The notes: generated from the letters alone by a model not told the origin. Shown: positions 45,157 through 54,753, numbered from the stretch's first letter. The stretch is DNA of 64,000 nt from Paracoccaceae bacterium (GCA_027489375.1 JAIXZW010000004.1:124001-188000), one strand, 5' to 3'. Translations and numbers: made by a program.

Positions 45157-46197
45157 TCACGGTTCTAAGTAGGTGATCCCGTTCGGGCCATCGCCAACCT
45201 CGTAGGTCGCAGTGACCTTCAGTGTGGCGATATCGATTGCAGTTACGGTGTCGTCGTCGACATTGGTGACAAAGACCGACCGGCCATCGTCGCTGATGTC
45301 CACGCCATGCGCTGCCGTGCCGGTTTCGATGGAGGCGACGACCGTTCCTTTGGCCACCTCGATCACCGAGATACGGTTGTCCGGCTCATCCTTGCTGCCC
45401 TGATTGGCCACAAAGACATAGCGGCCATCGGTGCTGGCATGAAGCTGGATCGGCCCGCGTCCGACCGGGATGCGCACCATCACCTTGCGTTCGGCAAGGT
45501 CGATGACCGCCACCGCGTCCTCGTCGCGCAAAGAGACGAAAGCGCGGCTGCCGTCGGGCAGGAAGCCGACTTGCACTGGGGCCTTGCCGACCGGAATGCG
45601 GGCGGTCTCGGTCCGGGAGGCCACATCGATCAGCGAGACACTGCCATCCTCGACATTGGCAATCAGGAGCAGGCTCTGATCGGGGCTAAGCCGCATGCCG
45701 TGCGGATAGGTGCCGGTCGGGATTCGCGCCACCATCTGACCGGCCTTGAGGTCGATCACTCCGACCGTGTTTTCGCCCGCATTGGTGACGAAGGCGATGC
45801 TGCCATCAGCCAATGCCACCACATGCGCCGGATGCTCGCCAACTTCGATCAGGGCGCGGGGTGGCTTGGCAAGGTCAAGCGGGTCCAGAACCGCCAACAG
45901 CCCGGCCTCGGAATGACCCTCCATCCCGGCCATATCCTGACCGGCCATGCCATGATCCGCCATCGGTCCGACGACCAGCAAGGGCTGGCCCTTGCCCATG
46001 ACGTCGACATTGTGCGGCACGATCGGCAGAGGCACGGTCTCTATCTGGCCCGAAGACAGGTCGATCCGGCTCAACGAATTGGCGGCCTCATTGGCGGTGA
46101 AGACATAGCCAGATACCTCGGCGGGGGCCGCCGATGTGCTGAAAAGAAAGCCGACAAAAGCCGTGCCGACAAGGGTGCAATGAAGTGAGCATTTCAT
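45157..46197 (-). CDS. YncE-family beta-propeller periplasmic protein
   Basis: A 346-residue exported seven-bladed propeller with repeated YVTN-type units (VFVTNVDDDTVTAIDIATLK, AFVTNAGENTVGVIDLKAGQ, VFVANQG). The signal peptide ends near STSAAPA. A Met/His-rich insertion (ADHGMAGQDMAGMEGHSEAG) is consistent with copper binding. It is found in copper or metal islands as a possible metal-binding or electron-transfer accessory. The role is unproven. It is minus strand, at the outer end of the copper block, 80 bp from the truncated MBL gene. Confidence 0.8.
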   Translation of the reverse strand: MKCSLHCTLVGTAFVGFLFSTSAAPAEVSGYVFTANEAANSLSRIDLSSGQIETVPLPIVPHNVDVMGKGQPLLVVGPMADHGMAGQDMAGMEGHSEAGLLAVLDPLDLAKPPRALIEVGEHPAHVVALADGSIAFVTNAGENTVGVIDLKAGQMVARIPTGTYPHGMRLSPDQSLLLIANVEDGSVSLIDVASRTETARIPVGKAPVQVGFLPDGSRAFVSLRDEDAVAVIDLAERKVMVRIPVGRGPIQLHASTDGRYVFVANQGSKDEPDNRISVIEVAKGTVVASIETGTAAHGVDISDDGRSVFVTNVDDDTVTAIDIATLKVTATYEVGDGPNGITYLEP

Positions 46198-46255
46198 TTT
46201 GATATCCTCGGTCTGACCGCACCAGCGTCCAGCAGGGGCGGCGAATTGTCATTGT

Positions 46256-46278
46256 GCGCAGACCCGGCAGGTCTGCGC
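46256..46278 (-). terminator. Hairpin downstream of the Spy-like gene
   Basis: GCGCAGACC (46256-46264) and GGTCTGCGC (46270-46278) pair perfectly over 9 bp with a CGGCA loop, 34 bp after the Spy-like gene's stop on the minus strand. There is no T run, so termination or RNA stabilisation are both possible. Confidence 0.45.
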
Positions 46279-46312
46279 GCAAGGCGGGGAAACCCGCGCG
46301 CGACCCTGCATT

Positions 46313-46903
46313 TTAGGGTGCGGGTGTCGCCGTGTCGGGCATTTCCTGAGCGGGCATCATCCCCTGCAACGGCATCATGACTGCCATCCCCATCATGCCC
46401 GAAACATGCGGGAACAGCGCATCCAGCGTGGCGCGCTGCTCCTCGGACAGCGCGTCAGCCAGAGGCTTCAGCGCCGCATTGACTGCCCGCAGCCCGTCAA
46501 GTCGGGTCTCCAGCGCATGTTGTTGATCGAGCAACTGGCCAACCACCACGCTGCTGTTATCGTGCCCATGATCGGCAGGTGCGGCCTGCGCCATCCCGGC
46601 TGCGTTCTGGCGCAGCGCATCAGCGAGGGATGCCCAAAGCGGTTCTTGCGCCTCGGTGATGGCAAGTTCTGCATGCAGGAAAGCGATACGGCCTTCGACA
46701 TGACGCGTCGGATCCCCCATCTCCTGCATCATCCGCATCATGTCCGGCATCATCGCCATCATCCCCATTCCCATTTCCGGCGCTTGGGTGGCAGCAGGAG
46801 CGGTTTCTTCTGCCGGTTTGGGATGATGGGCATCTTCGGCCAAAAGGCTTGCCGGAAGGGCGAGGGCAACAATCGACAGGGCGAGCAAAGATTTCATCTG
46901 CAT
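46313..46903 (-). CDS. Spy/CpxP-like periplasmic LTXXQ protein
   Basis: A 196-residue exported protein with signal peptide MQMKSLLALSIVALALPASLLA. It is rich in Met and His (MGMGMMAMMPDMMRMMQ, and MGMAVMMPLQGMMPAQEM at the end). Two LTXXQ-like helices, LAITEAQEPLWASL and LSEEQRATLDALF, match the Spy/CpxP chaperone family. Such proteins respond to envelope and copper stress. The Met at 47095 is in frame but lies in the upstream gene; the start at 46903 comes 2 bp after that gene's stop. It is in an operon with DUF5676 and DUF2933 genes. Confidence 0.78.
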   Translation of the reverse strand: MQMKSLLALSIVALALPASLLAEDAHHPKPAEETAPAATQAPEMGMGMMAMMPDMMRMMQEMGDPTRHVEGRIAFLHAELAITEAQEPLWASLADALRQNAAGMAQAAPADHGHDNSSVVVGQLLDQQHALETRLDGLRAVNAALKPLADALSEEQRATLDALFPHVSGMMGMAVMMPLQGMMPAQEMPDTATPAP

Positions 46904-46905
46904 TT

Positions 46906-47163
46906 TCAAACTCCGGTTTTGACGAGGCGGTTGTAGGTGACGGCCATGACAAAGGCCGTAAACCAGCCTGCGGCAAAGCTGACGGCGATCGCTGTTCCAC
47001 CCGCGCGGACCGAATTCACCGGGGCTGCGGTGAACAGGCCCAACCAACTGTGCGCCAACTGGACTTGCGGCAACAGGAGAACGGCAAGCCAGCACAGCAG
47101 CGTGAGAACGGCCAGAGAGATGGCCAACGAAAGGCCGAAGGCGGCAGGTTTCAGGGGTGTCAT
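46906..47163 (-). CDS. DUF5676 family small membrane protein
   Basis: An 85-residue protein with two hydrophobic helices (FGLSLAISLAVLTLLCWLAV and IAVSFAAGWFTAFVMAV) and the motif LAHSWLGLF. It matches the DUF5676 family often found in metal-resistance islands; no function is known. AAGGAGG precedes the ATG at 47163. It lies between the DUF2933 gene (gap of 1 bp) and the Spy-like gene (gap of 2 bp), clearly in one operon. Confidence 0.75.
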   Translation of the reverse strand: MTPLKPAAFGLSLAISLAVLTLLCWLAVLLLPQVQLAHSWLGLFTAAPVNSVRAGGTAIAVSFAAGWFTAFVMAVTYNRLVKTGV

Positions 47164-47164
47164 C

Positions 47165-47395
47165 TCAATCCTCCTTCGTGGGGGTTTTCGGGCCATCCGT
47201 GGGCCTTGGTGATTGATGGTGATGTCCATGATGCCCCCCGTGCATGAAGAGATGCATTAACGGGCAAGCGAGGACGAGCAGCAGCGGCGCCACTGCGGCC
47301 AAATGCGTGCCATGCCAGACGACCAGATAAACCGCGCCCGCCGTGACGAGGCCAAGCAGGAAAAGCCCCTTCGGATTGCTGAAACAGCGGAACAT
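47165..47395 (-). CDS. DUF2933 family small membrane protein
   Basis: A 76-residue protein with two short hydrophobic segments (GLFLLGLVTAGAVYLVVW and AVAPLLLVLACPLMHLFMH) and a His-rich tail (HGGHHGHHHQSP) that could bind copper. The pattern CPLMHLFMHGGHHGH is typical of DUF2933. GGAGGGTCTGAG precedes the ATG. It is the first gene of a three-gene operon with DUF5676 and the Spy-like protein. Confidence 0.75.
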   Translation of the reverse strand: MFRCFSNPKGLFLLGLVTAGAVYLVVWHGTHLAAVAPLLLVLACPLMHLFMHGGHHGHHHQSPRPTDGPKTPTKED

Positions 47396-47577
47396 CTCAG
47401 ACCCTCCTGTCGCGGCGCGGCGCGGGCTGTTGCAGATGCGCTGGAAATGGGGGGCAGCATGCGCTGATTTTTTCCCCGGACAATTGTGCAGAGTTGCTCG
47501 GAACATGATGTTCCATGGAAAACCTCCAGATCATGACGCGGTGGGTCGGCCCTTTTGCGGGCCGTCAGTCCGTCCGA

Positions 47578-47913
47578 TCAGATCTGTCGTGGAGGTTGCT
47601 GTGCAGGTCGAATGCTGCGGCCGGCCCAAAGCGGCACGAAGCCGGGTACGAGCGATGCCGCGCTGGTTTTGGTCGGCAAGAAGGACTCAGGCCCGCTCGG
47701 CAAAACAGTGCAGCTCAGGCAGTTTCCAACAAGACAGCAGCTATCGCCGAGGCATCCGGCGTCGTGATCTGCACATGCCGTGTGGCCGACCGCTACCACA
47801 GTTTGGACGAGAAGATGGTCTTGCGCGGCCTCGGCGTGCGGCACAAATCCTGACATGCCTGCAAACACAGGCGACAGCAGGATCAGCATGAACAGCGTCC
47901 GCAGGGCTACCAA
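47578..47913 (-). CDS. Cys-rich exported small protein of a metal island
   Basis: A 111-residue hypothetical with an N-terminal membrane or signal segment (LFMLILLSPVFAGMSGF) followed by a Cys-rich core (CADHDAGCLGDSCCLVGNC). The pattern suggests metal binding. The preferred start is the TTG at 47913, 6 nt after AGGAGG; the frame also has a GTG at 47931. The anaerobox at 47963-47978 is 50 bp upstream. I know no family name for it. Confidence 0.55.
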   Translation of the reverse strand: MVALRTLFMLILLSPVFAGMSGFVPHAEAAQDHLLVQTVVAVGHTACADHDAGCLGDSCCLVGNCLSCTVLPSGPESFLPTKTSAASLVPGFVPLWAGRSIRPAQQPPRQI

Positions 47914-47962
47914 AGCAGGCCTCCTTCTCACCGGCCATTCTGCCGGATACGCCGAAAGCAGC

Positions 47963-47978
47963 CTTGATCAGGATCAAG
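47963..47978. promoter_or_regulatory. FNR/FixK-type anaerobox
   Basis: CTTGATCAGGATCAAG is a perfect palindrome with the core TTGAT-N4-ATCAA at 47964-47977, the consensus of FNR, FnrL and FixK. It stands 50 bp in front of the Cys-rich gene at 47913 (minus strand) and could also serve the DUF2933 operon further downstream. Function is inferred from sequence. Confidence 0.75.
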
Positions 47979-48027
47979 CCAAAAGCAAACGCAGATCACA
48001 AACCGGTGACCTCAATTTGGCTTTTGA

Positions 48028-48501
48028 TCACCGCGACGATGATCGCCCTGGCAGACGTGCAACGATCCAGAACACCAGCAGCGGCACGACAAGCCATTGC
48101 AACAGCGGGCTAAGACCCGTTCCAATGCCGGGAAGCCTCGGCATGATGTCGCGGTAGGCCCATGCTTGCCGAACCTCGACATTCCACCATTCGGAAAACA
48201 CCGTATAGACCAGCGCCAAGGCAATGGTGACGACAGCCACGGAAACGGAACGATCCCTGGGCCAGTTTCGCGCGCGAAGAATGACGCGAGCGCCAGTCAG
48301 GCTGAGAGAGGCGATCAGAATGTCTCCGGCAGTGCAATGCAATATGGCATAAGATATCTCCGGGAAGCTGCCCGTCAGCCACAGCGTGTAGAGCGGCATC
48401 TGCGCGATTTCCCAGATCAGGTTCAGCACACCACTCGCAATCACATAGCGCAACAGGGCCTGCCACGCTGTTACGGCAGTCAGAAGAAGCGGATCGGGCA
48501 T
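48028..48501 (-). CDS. Hypothetical multi-pass membrane protein
   Basis: A 157-residue membrane protein with about four hydrophobic helices: [54 protein letters not shown] and [16 protein letters not shown]. No named family is recognised. The ATG at 48501, with AAGGAG just in front, is preferred to a TTG at 48528. It is divergent from the cytochrome c gene, 76 bp apart. Its place in the copper island suggests a role in metal homeostasis, without direct evidence. Confidence 0.6.
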   Translation of the reverse strand: MPDPLLLTAVTAWQALLRYVIASGVLNLIWEIAQMPLYTLWLTGSFPEISYAILHCTAGDILIASLSLTGARVILRARNWPRDRSVSVAVVTIALALVYTVFSEWWNVEVRQAWAYRDIMPRLPGIGTGLSPLLQWLVVPLLVFWIVARLPGRSSSR

Positions 48502-48577
48502 GGCTCCTTGGCTTTCAGAGGAGTTCAATCTGTGCCAGATTTTATCCGAAAGTTTTCAAATCCTGAACCAGGAACAT

Positions 48578-48982
48578 ATGCGCCATCTGACTATGATCCT
48601 TTGCCTGTGGGGGCTTACCTCTGACGCCTCGGCCGAAACCGGGGCTGCACTTTATGCCCGGCATTGCGCAGCCTGCCATGGGGCCAATCTGGAAGGTCAG
48701 CCCGAGTGGCGCAGCCCGAAGGCGGATGGCAGCTATCCCGCGCCGCCGCACGACGCCGAAGGCCATACCTGGCACCATGATGATGCCATGCTGACCGATT
48801 ACGTGGCGCGCGGCGGGCAGGCAGTTCTGGACGAGATGGGGGTGTCGTTCCGCTCTGCCATGCCTGCCTTTGGCGAGACTTTGACTGCCGATGAGATCAC
48901 AGCGATCCTTGATTTCATCAAATCGACATGGCCAGAGCGCATCCGGCAGGCGCGGGAGCAGCGATTGGCCCCCGCGCCGTAG
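48578..48982 (+). CDS. Small exported c-type cytochrome
   Basis: A 134-residue protein with a signal peptide ([19 protein letters not shown]) and a single heme-binding motif CAACH near residue 30; the distal Met is probably in [10 protein letters not shown]. It is a class I cytochrome c that could take electrons from a multicopper oxidase. An earlier frame from 48500 is rejected because the signal peptide starts at 48578 after AGGAAC. The neighbouring BNR-repeat gene is convergent, with 4 bp between the stops. Confidence 0.83.
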   Translation: MRHLTMILCLWGLTSDASAETGAALYARHCAACHGANLEGQPEWRSPKADGSYPAPPHDAEGHTWHHDDAMLTDYVARGGQAVLDEMGVSFRSAMPAFGETLTADEITAILDFIKSTWPERIRQAREQRLAPAP

Positions 48983-48986
48983 CCAT

Positions 48987-49847
48987 TTAGTCAACCGCTG
49001 CACGCCAGCGCGCACCGCCATCATCTGAAACGACTAGCGTGCCGTCGCCAGACAAGGCCATAAGGCGCAGCGGCTCCGCCTGCGTGACAGCAAGGTAAAG
49101 CAGATACCCCCCGGGCAGCTCGGCTGTGACCAAAGTGACAGCGCCTGTAGCCTCATCCAGCTCGATCAACCCTCGCCCCAGTTGCACGGCCCGGAGCTTG
49201 CCATCAGCGCCCATATCAACGGTGCTGACCGGCGCTGCGGTCAGCAAAAGGGATTGCCATGTGGCCCCGGCATCGGCACTTACGAAAAGCCCGCCTTCGG
49301 TTGCGGCGAAGATACGGTTCGGATCACGGGCAGAGGTGGCCACATCAATCAGCTTTTCGGGCGCGGTTCCGGTAATTGCCCAAGTCGCCCCGGAATCCGT
49401 GCCGCGCTGCACTGCGCCGTCATGGCCGATGCCGTAGATCACCCCGGCATCGGCGCGGCTGACCTCCATATTGTGAAAATCCACCGGACCGCCGATGCCT
49501 TCTGACACTGGCAGCCAGCTTGCACCGCCGTCCTCGGTGCGGATCACCCCAAGATTGCCGCCGCTTGCCGGATGGCCACTTGCGAAGGCTTTGCCCGGCC
49601 CGCCCGGCACCTGAGAAAAGCCCATGAAGTCATCACGGCTGCTGCCCATCAGTCGGGCAGTTTGTGCTGACAGATCGATTGTGAAGATGCCGTGATGGGT
49701 GGCAAGAGTTACACTCTCGTGGCCCGACGGCCCTTCGGCGATACCGTGAATGTGAGTGTTGGACAGAAGCTCTGCCAGTGGCAGGGTCTCCTGCGCCTGC
49801 GCCGCCATGGGCAGCGCAAAGGCTGCAACGGCAAGTATGCGGATCAT
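48987..49847 (-). CDS. BNR-repeat F510_1955-type exported protein
   Basis: A 286-residue periplasmic propeller with a signal peptide (MIRILAVAAFALPMAAQA). It has repeated Asp-box units (RTEDGGASWLPV, GTDSGATWAITG, VSADAGATWQSL, VSDDGGARWRAA) and the family block LSNTHIHGIAEG. The glycosylhydrolase name given to this family is not supported by visible catalytic residues. It is found beside multicopper oxidases in copper islands. The start at 49847 has AAGGGAAAA in front; the Met at 49919 is inside the upstream gene. Confidence 0.75.
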   Translation of the reverse strand: MIRILAVAAFALPMAAQAQETLPLAELLSNTHIHGIAEGPSGHESVTLATHHGIFTIDLSAQTARLMGSSRDDFMGFSQVPGGPGKAFASGHPASGGNLGVIRTEDGGASWLPVSEGIGGPVDFHNMEVSRADAGVIYGIGHDGAVQRGTDSGATWAITGTAPEKLIDVATSARDPNRIFAATEGGLFVSADAGATWQSLLLTAAPVSTVDMGADGKLRAVQLGRGLIELDEATGAVTLVTAELPGGYLLYLAVTQAEPLRLMALSGDGTLVVSDDGGARWRAAVD

Positions 49848-49902
49848 ATTGGTTTTCCCTTGTGCGACATAGGGCTGGCGGCGACGCCAGCCCTTTTTAA
49901 TC

Positions 49903-51375
49903 TCAGGCCGAGACCGCAAATTCGGTCATCATGCCGGTCGACAAATGCGGCATGTGGTGACAATGCAGCATCCAGCGCGCGGCCTCGCCCGCATCCAGCG
50001 CCACGCTGACCATGCTCATCGGCGGCACATGCACCGTGTCACGCAAGGCCCCGTTCACCGTCTGCCCGTTCAGCGCCACCACCTGAAACACATGGCCATG
50101 CAGGTGCATCGGATGCGCCATCATCGACATGTTGTGGAACGTCAGCACCACACGTTCACCGGTCTTGGCGAGGATCGGCCGGTGCTTGCCCCAAGTCTGG
50201 CGATCGATAGTCCAAAGATAGGGCATCATGGACCCGCCAAGCATCAGATTGTCGCTGCGATCCACCGGGCGATCCGTCAGCGGATTTGCGGCCTGCAACA
50301 GCGCCTCTTGTGCCAGATCGGTGGAAAAAGCCGGATGCGGGGCGTCGCTGACCAGCGCAATCCTTTCAACTTTGGCGCCCTTGGTTGCCAGCACAACTCC
50401 GGTCCGCTCGACCGCGCCTTCGCGCAAGGCAAGGATCGGGAAAGCGCCTCCTTCTGCCGGTACGGTCACCTCGATATCGAGTCTCTGCCCCATTGCCAGC
50501 CCAAAGCGGCCGCCCGCGACGGGCCGCACCGCATTCCCGTCGGTGGCAACCAACTGGCCGGGCAAGGCACCGGTATCAACCCAGAACACCGTCGCCGCAG
50601 CGCCGTTGATGATGCGCAAAAGTACGCGGGCACCCTTGTCAACAGTCACAACTTCGGGGTCGTCCAGCGTGCGGTCATTGGCCAGATAGGCGTCGAAGGC
50701 GAAATCATTCAGGTCCATCGCCCCCATGGTCATGCCGCCCATCTGCATAGTGCCGTGATCCATTCCAGGCATAGCCATATCCCCGCCGTCAGACCCCGCA
50801 CCACCCCCCATGTTGGACATGTCATGCCCACCCATCGCGGCACCCGCCGTGATTTCGGCCAGCACTTCGGCGGCCGGTCGGAAGCTGAGATCATGCAGCA
50901 GGATCGTGACCTCTTGCCGATCCTGCGTGGCATCGTCGGCGCTGCGCACGATCAGAGGCGCGGCAAGCAAGTCCATTTCCTGCACCGGAATATGGGAATG
51001 CATCCAGTGGGTTCCCGGACGTGCCGCGAAATCAAAGCTGCGCGTCTCGCCCGGCTTCAGTGCGGGTTGCGGCATATCCGGCACCCCGTCCTGCGCATTC
51101 GGCGCGTGCTGGCCGTGCCAGTGCAGGATGGTGTCCTCGGTCAGCTCATTGACCAGATCAAGCCGAAAGGCCTCGCCCGGCTCCAGCATCACGCCGCTGC
51201 GGCCATTGGCATCAAGAATGCCCTTCACGGTGATGGCGCGCCCGCCAATATCCAGCGTGCGGTTGGTGGCACGCAATTGGCGCAGCGGTGCGGCCATGGC
51301 GGAAAGGGGCGGGAAAAGCGGCAAGGCTGCAGCGGAACTTGCGGCCAGAAAGCCGCGGCGGGAAAGCAGTGTCAT
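49903..51375 (-). CDS. Multicopper oxidase, CopA/PcoA-like, Tat-exported
   Basis: A 490-residue periplasmic oxidase. The N-terminus has the twin-arginine motif SRRGFLAAS. The copper sites are HWHGQ near residue 85, HWMHSH near 123, HPMHLHGH near 428 and HCHHMPHLSTGM near 473. A Met/His-rich insertion (about 182-224, for example MDHGTMQMGGMTMGAMDL) may bind Cu(I). Such enzymes oxidise Cu(I) to the less toxic Cu(II). It is divergent from the CopA ATPase operon side and 55 bp upstream of the BNR-repeat gene on the same strand. Confidence 0.88.
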   Translation of the reverse strand: MTLLSRRGFLAASSAAALPLFPPLSAMAAPLRQLRATNRTLDIGGRAITVKGILDANGRSGVMLEPGEAFRLDLVNELTEDTILHWHGQHAPNAQDGVPDMPQPALKPGETRSFDFAARPGTHWMHSHIPVQEMDLLAAPLIVRSADDATQDRQEVTILLHDLSFRPAAEVLAEITAGAAMGGHDMSNMGGGAGSDGGDMAMPGMDHGTMQMGGMTMGAMDLNDFAFDAYLANDRTLDDPEVVTVDKGARVLLRIINGAAATVFWVDTGALPGQLVATDGNAVRPVAGGRFGLAMGQRLDIEVTVPAEGGAFPILALREGAVERTGVVLATKGAKVERIALVSDAPHPAFSTDLAQEALLQAANPLTDRPVDRSDNLMLGGSMMPYLWTIDRQTWGKHRPILAKTGERVVLTFHNMSMMAHPMHLHGHVFQVVALNGQTVNGALRDTVHVPPMSMVSVALDAGEAARWMLHCHHMPHLSTGMMTEFAVSA

Positions 51376-51443
51376 GTCATTGAACTCCGAATAAGACGCA
51401 AGGCGCGTCGGTCTGGGATCGGGTGCGGCGCGGCACCCGGCGA

Positions 51444-51800
51444 TCAGACCAGCGGCTTCGGAGGCCGCTCGGCCAAGTCTGGCCGCAAAGAGGCCGGTTG
51501 CGTCTCATCATCTGGGCGCAGAACGGCTATCTTTGAAAAGCTTATATTTTTCTCAGCAACGATTGGTTCGTCGATCCACGAAAGGCAACCCTGCATGCAG
51601 AGCATGCCGCCGGCGGGATGTCCTGCCACAGGACGATGGCCGCCCATGTGTATGTTTTGACTGTGCGCCGTGGGTGCGTGAGACATGCTGTGACCCGGCG
51701 CAGGATTCGGCACGGGACATGCTGCACCGGCCTGAACGCCAGCGATCAACAGCAGGCAAACCGCTGTAATCCGCACCAAGATGTTGACCCAACCGCGCAT
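51444..51800 (-). CDS. Hypothetical exported His-rich protein
   Basis: A 118-residue protein with a signal peptide (VRITAVCLLLIAGVQAGAA) and a His/Met-rich middle (GHSMSHAPTAHSQNIHMGGH). No family is recognised. It is upstream of the Tat-exported multicopper oxidase on the same strand. The divergent gene at 51932 is similarly small and His-rich, and a FNR-like box lies between them. The composition suggests periplasmic copper binding. Confidence 0.6.
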   Translation of the reverse strand: MRGWVNILVRITAVCLLLIAGVQAGAACPVPNPAPGHSMSHAPTAHSQNIHMGGHRPVAGHPAGGMLCMQGCLSWIDEPIVAEKNISFSKIAVLRPDDETQPASLRPDLAERPPKPLV

Positions 51801-51864
51801 GAACCGGACGGCACTCCTGAAATGATAGACGCTCTAGCCTTAGGAAAGTGGTTGTGCTGCAGCC

Positions 51865-51878
51865 TTGATGCAAGTCAA
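51865..51878. promoter_or_regulatory. FNR/FixK-like box in a divergent promoter
   Basis: TTGATGCAAGTCAA matches TTGAT-N4-ATCAA at 9 of 10 fixed positions. It is centred in the 131-bp gap between the gene starting at 51800 (minus) and the one at 51932 (plus). GCAGCCTTGAT is shared with the box at 47963. Confidence 0.55.
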
Positions 51879-51931
51879 AGTCGAACGCAAACGACTGGCC
51901 CAAAGTGAATGTGAAGTTGGGGAAGGGTTTC

Positions 51932-52294
51932 ATGCGGTTTTTTGCCAGCATAGGGCGGCAAACAGGTCCGGCGCTTTTGCGCTGGCTGCTTGTCTGCGCG
52001 GTGCTGGCCGTGGTCTCGACGCAATCGCATCATGCCTTTGATTCTGAAATTAACCACAAAACCATCATGTCTGCCTCGGTTGACGCTGAGGCGGACGGTG
52101 TCCACCATCATTCCGATGGCGCGTGTCAAAGTGCGGGGCATTGCGCCCCGGTGTTTGTTGGTATTGCGCCAGCCTTCAGTCTTGCCGCGAAAACTTGGGG
52201 TCCTGCTGAGTTTATTCTCGCGGATGCGCTGCCTTCACATGGCTGCACGGTCGATCCCGGTCAGCACCCTCCGAAGACCGCTCAGCTGATCTGA
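51932..52294 (+). CDS. Hypothetical exported small His-rich protein
   Basis: A 120-residue protein with an N-terminal hydrophobic segment (LLRWLLVCAVLAVVSTQS) and several His clusters (QSHHAF, VHHHSDG, CQSAGHCAP). GGGGAAGGG precedes the ATG. No family is known to me. It lies 98 bp upstream of the copper ATPase gene on the same strand and could be the first gene of that operon. It is divergent from another His-rich exported gene. Confidence 0.6.
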   Translation: MRFFASIGRQTGPALLRWLLVCAVLAVVSTQSHHAFDSEINHKTIMSASVDAEADGVHHHSDGACQSAGHCAPVFVGIAPAFSLAAKTWGPAEFILADALPSHGCTVDPGQHPPKTAQLI

Positions 52295-52392
52295 ACATCC
52301 AATCGGCACGGCTGCGCGCCCCAAGGGGGCGAAGTGCCAGCTTCTAGTTCCCGACACCTCGGGCACGTTCTTCCCCAATCCGGATTTCCAAC

Positions 52393-54753
52393 ATGGCCCA
52401 CGAAACCCACCCTTCCGCAGGCAACACGGTCTACACCTGCCCGATGCATCCCGAGGTGCGACAGACCGCTCCGGGAACCTGCCCGAAATGCGGCATGACT
52501 CTGGTTCCCGAAGGGACCGCCGAACAGGGCAGCCACGGCCATGGCACCCATGCCCATACCGGCCACCACCATACCGCGTCGCCGCGGCCCGCGCCGAAGG
52601 CCAGCTTCGATACGGTGCCAAAGGCGTGGGCCGGCCCGGTTTACACCTGTCCGATGCATCCAGAGGTGCGACAGACCACGCCCGGTTCTTGCCCGATCTG
52701 CGGCATGGGTCTGGAACGTGATGCGGCCAGCACTGGCGAGGATGCGCCAAACCCCGAACTGGTGGATTTCACTCGGCGGATGTGGGTCGGCATCGTGTTG
52801 ACCCTGCCGCTTCTGGTGTTGACCATGGGGCCGCTGGTCGGCCTTGGCTGGCTACGCGAGATTTTTGGCGAACGCCAGACGATGTGGATCGAGTTGGTGC
52901 TGGGAACGCCCGTTGTTCTGTGGTGCGGCTGGCCTTTCCTTCATCGCGGCTGGGTGTCCTTCGTCACTTGGAAGCTGAACATGTTCAGCCTGATCGCCAT
53001 GGGCGTCCTGGCCGCATGGGGATTCAGCGTCGCTGGGGTGATCGCGCCGCAAATCTTCCCCGACGGTTTCCGAGATGCACATGGTCAGGTCGGCGTCTAT
53101 TTCGAGGCGGCGGCAGTGATCGTCACCTTGGTCCTGCTGGGTCAGGTGATGGAACTGCATGCCCGTGAAGGCACCGGACGGGCGATCAGGGCGCTGCTCG
53201 ACATGGCAGCCAAAACCGCGCGCGTCATACGGCCCGACGGCCACGAAGAGGAGGTGGAACTGGAAGCGGTGCAGGTGGACGACCTGATCCGTGTCCGGCC
53301 GGGCGAGAAAGTTCCAGTTGATGGCGTCGTGACCGAGGGGCGTTCATCGGTCGATGAAAGCATGATTACCGGTGAACCTGTTCCGGTCGAAAAGGTGGCG
53401 GATGATCCGGTGACGGGGGCCACAATCAATGGCACCGGATCGCTGGTCATCAGGGCAACCCGGGTGGGCGCCGATACGATGCTGGCCCAGATCGTCGAGA
53501 TGGTGGCCAAGGCCCAAAGGTCGCGGGCACCGATCCAGAAATATGCTGATCACGTCTCAGGCCTCTTCGTGCCCGCGGTGATCGCGATTGCTGTGTTGTC
53601 TTTTGTCGGCTGGGCAGTCTGGGGGCCGGACCCCGCCCTGTCCTACGGCCTTGTCGCCGCCGTCGCAGTGCTGATCATCGCCTGCCCCTGCGCCCTGGGG
53701 CTGGCAACTCCGATGTCGATCATGACTGCCACGGGCAGGGGCGCGCAGGCAGGCGTTCTCATCAAAAACGCCGAGGCGCTGGAGCGGTTCGAAAAGATCG
53801 ACACGCTGATCGTCGACAAAACCGGCACCCTGACTGAAGGTAAACCCCGCCTGATCGCTGTGCTCCCCGAGGCGGGTCATGACGAGGCCGAAGTGTTGCG
53901 CCTTGCCGCCTCGCTGGAGCGCGGGTCGGAACATCCCCTTGCAGAAGCCATCGTGCGCGGGGCGGAAGACAAGGGCGTTGACCTTGCCCCCACCGCCGAT
54001 TTCGAGGCGATCACCGGCAAGGGTGTTCGCGGCACTGTTGATGGCCGCGCGGTGGCTCTTGGCAACCTCCGATTGGTCACGGATATGGGCCTGAACGCGG
54101 CCGATCTGGTGGCGCGGGCGGATCAGCGCCGCGACCAAGGCGAAACCGTGATGTTCGTGGTCTTGGACGGGGCTATCGCTGGCATGGTGTCCGTCGCCGA
54201 TCCGGTGAAGGAAACCACGCCCGCCGCGCTGAAGGCGCTGCATGACCTTGGCCTGCGGATCATCATGGCCACGGGCGATAACGAACGCACCGCCCGCGCC
54301 GTCGCCGCCCGTCTTGGCATTGATGAAATCCGGGCTGATGTGCTGCCGCAGGACAAGGCGCGCATTATCCACGAATTGCAGCAGGCGGGGCATCGGGTTG
54401 CCATGGCCGGAGATGGCGTCAACGATGCCCCAGCATTGGCGCAGGCCGATGTCGGCATTGCCATGGGCACGGGCGCGGATGTCGCCATCGAAAGCGCGGG
54501 CTTTACGTTGGTGAAGGGCAACCTTGACGGCATCGTGCGGGCGCGGCGGCTGTCGCAGGCCACAATGCGCAACATCCGCCAGAACCTGTTCTTCGCACTG
54601 ATCTACAATGCGGCAGGCGTGCCAGTGGCCGCAGGGCTGCTTTACCCATTCACCGGAATGCTCATCAGCCCGATGTTTGCAGCCTTTGCCATGAGTGCCT
54701 CGTCGATCTCGGTCGTTCTGAACGCCTTGCGACTGCGGACGGCGCGGATCTGA
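52393..54753 (+). CDS. copA: Copper-translocating P1B-type ATPase with two N-terminal metal-binding domains
   Basis: A 786-residue inner-membrane pump that exports Cu(I). Two YHS-like heavy-metal-binding domains ([20 protein letters not shown] near 18, [20 protein letters not shown] near 88) flank a His-rich linker. The core has [10 protein letters not shown] (actuator), [13 protein letters not shown] (the CPC ion site), [11 protein letters not shown] (phosphorylated Asp), [11 protein letters not shown] and [12 protein letters not shown]. The C-terminal [11 protein letters not shown] and [14 protein letters not shown] match the Cu(I)-specific subclass. It is followed by a 34-residue membrane protein gene. 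Confidence 0.92.
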   Translation: MAHETHPSAGNTVYTCPMHPEVRQTAPGTCPKCGMTLVPEGTAEQGSHGHGTHAHTGHHHTASPRPAPKASFDTVPKAWAGPVYTCPMHPEVRQTTPGSCPICGMGLERDAASTGEDAPNPELVDFTRRMWVGIVLTLPLLVLTMGPLVGLGWLREIFGERQTMWIELVLGTPVVLWCGWPFLHRGWVSFVTWKLNMFSLIAMGVLAAWGFSVAGVIAPQIFPDGFRDAHGQVGVYFEAAAVIVTLVLLGQVMELHAREGTGRAIRALLDMAAKTARVIRPDGHEEEVELEAVQVDDLIRVRPGEKVPVDGVVTEGRSSVDESMITGEPVPVEKVADDPVTGATINGTGSLVIRATRVGADTMLAQIVEMVAKAQRSRAPIQKYADHVSGLFVPAVIAIAVLSFVGWAVWGPDPALSYGLVAAVAVLIIACPCALGLATPMSIMTATGRGAQAGVLIKNAEALERFEKIDTLIVDKTGTLTEGKPRLIAVLPEAGHDEAEVLRLAASLERGSEHPLAEAIVRGAEDKGVDLAPTADFEAITGKGVRGTVDGRAVALGNLRLVTDMGLNAADLVARADQRRDQGETVMFVVLDGAIAGMVSVADPVKETTPAALKALHDLGLRIIMATGDNERTARAVAARLGIDEIRADVLPQDKARIIHELQQAGHRVAMAGDGVNDAPALAQADVGIAMGTGADVAIESAGFTLVKGNLDGIVRARRLSQATMRNIRQNLFFALIYNAAGVPVAAGLLYPFTGMLISPMFAAFAMSASSISVVLNALRLRTARI

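Noticed and set aside
52300..52392. CueR-type operator in front of the copper ATPase gene
   Set aside because: I looked for the dyad and long spacer of MerR-family promoters here and found none that is convincing.
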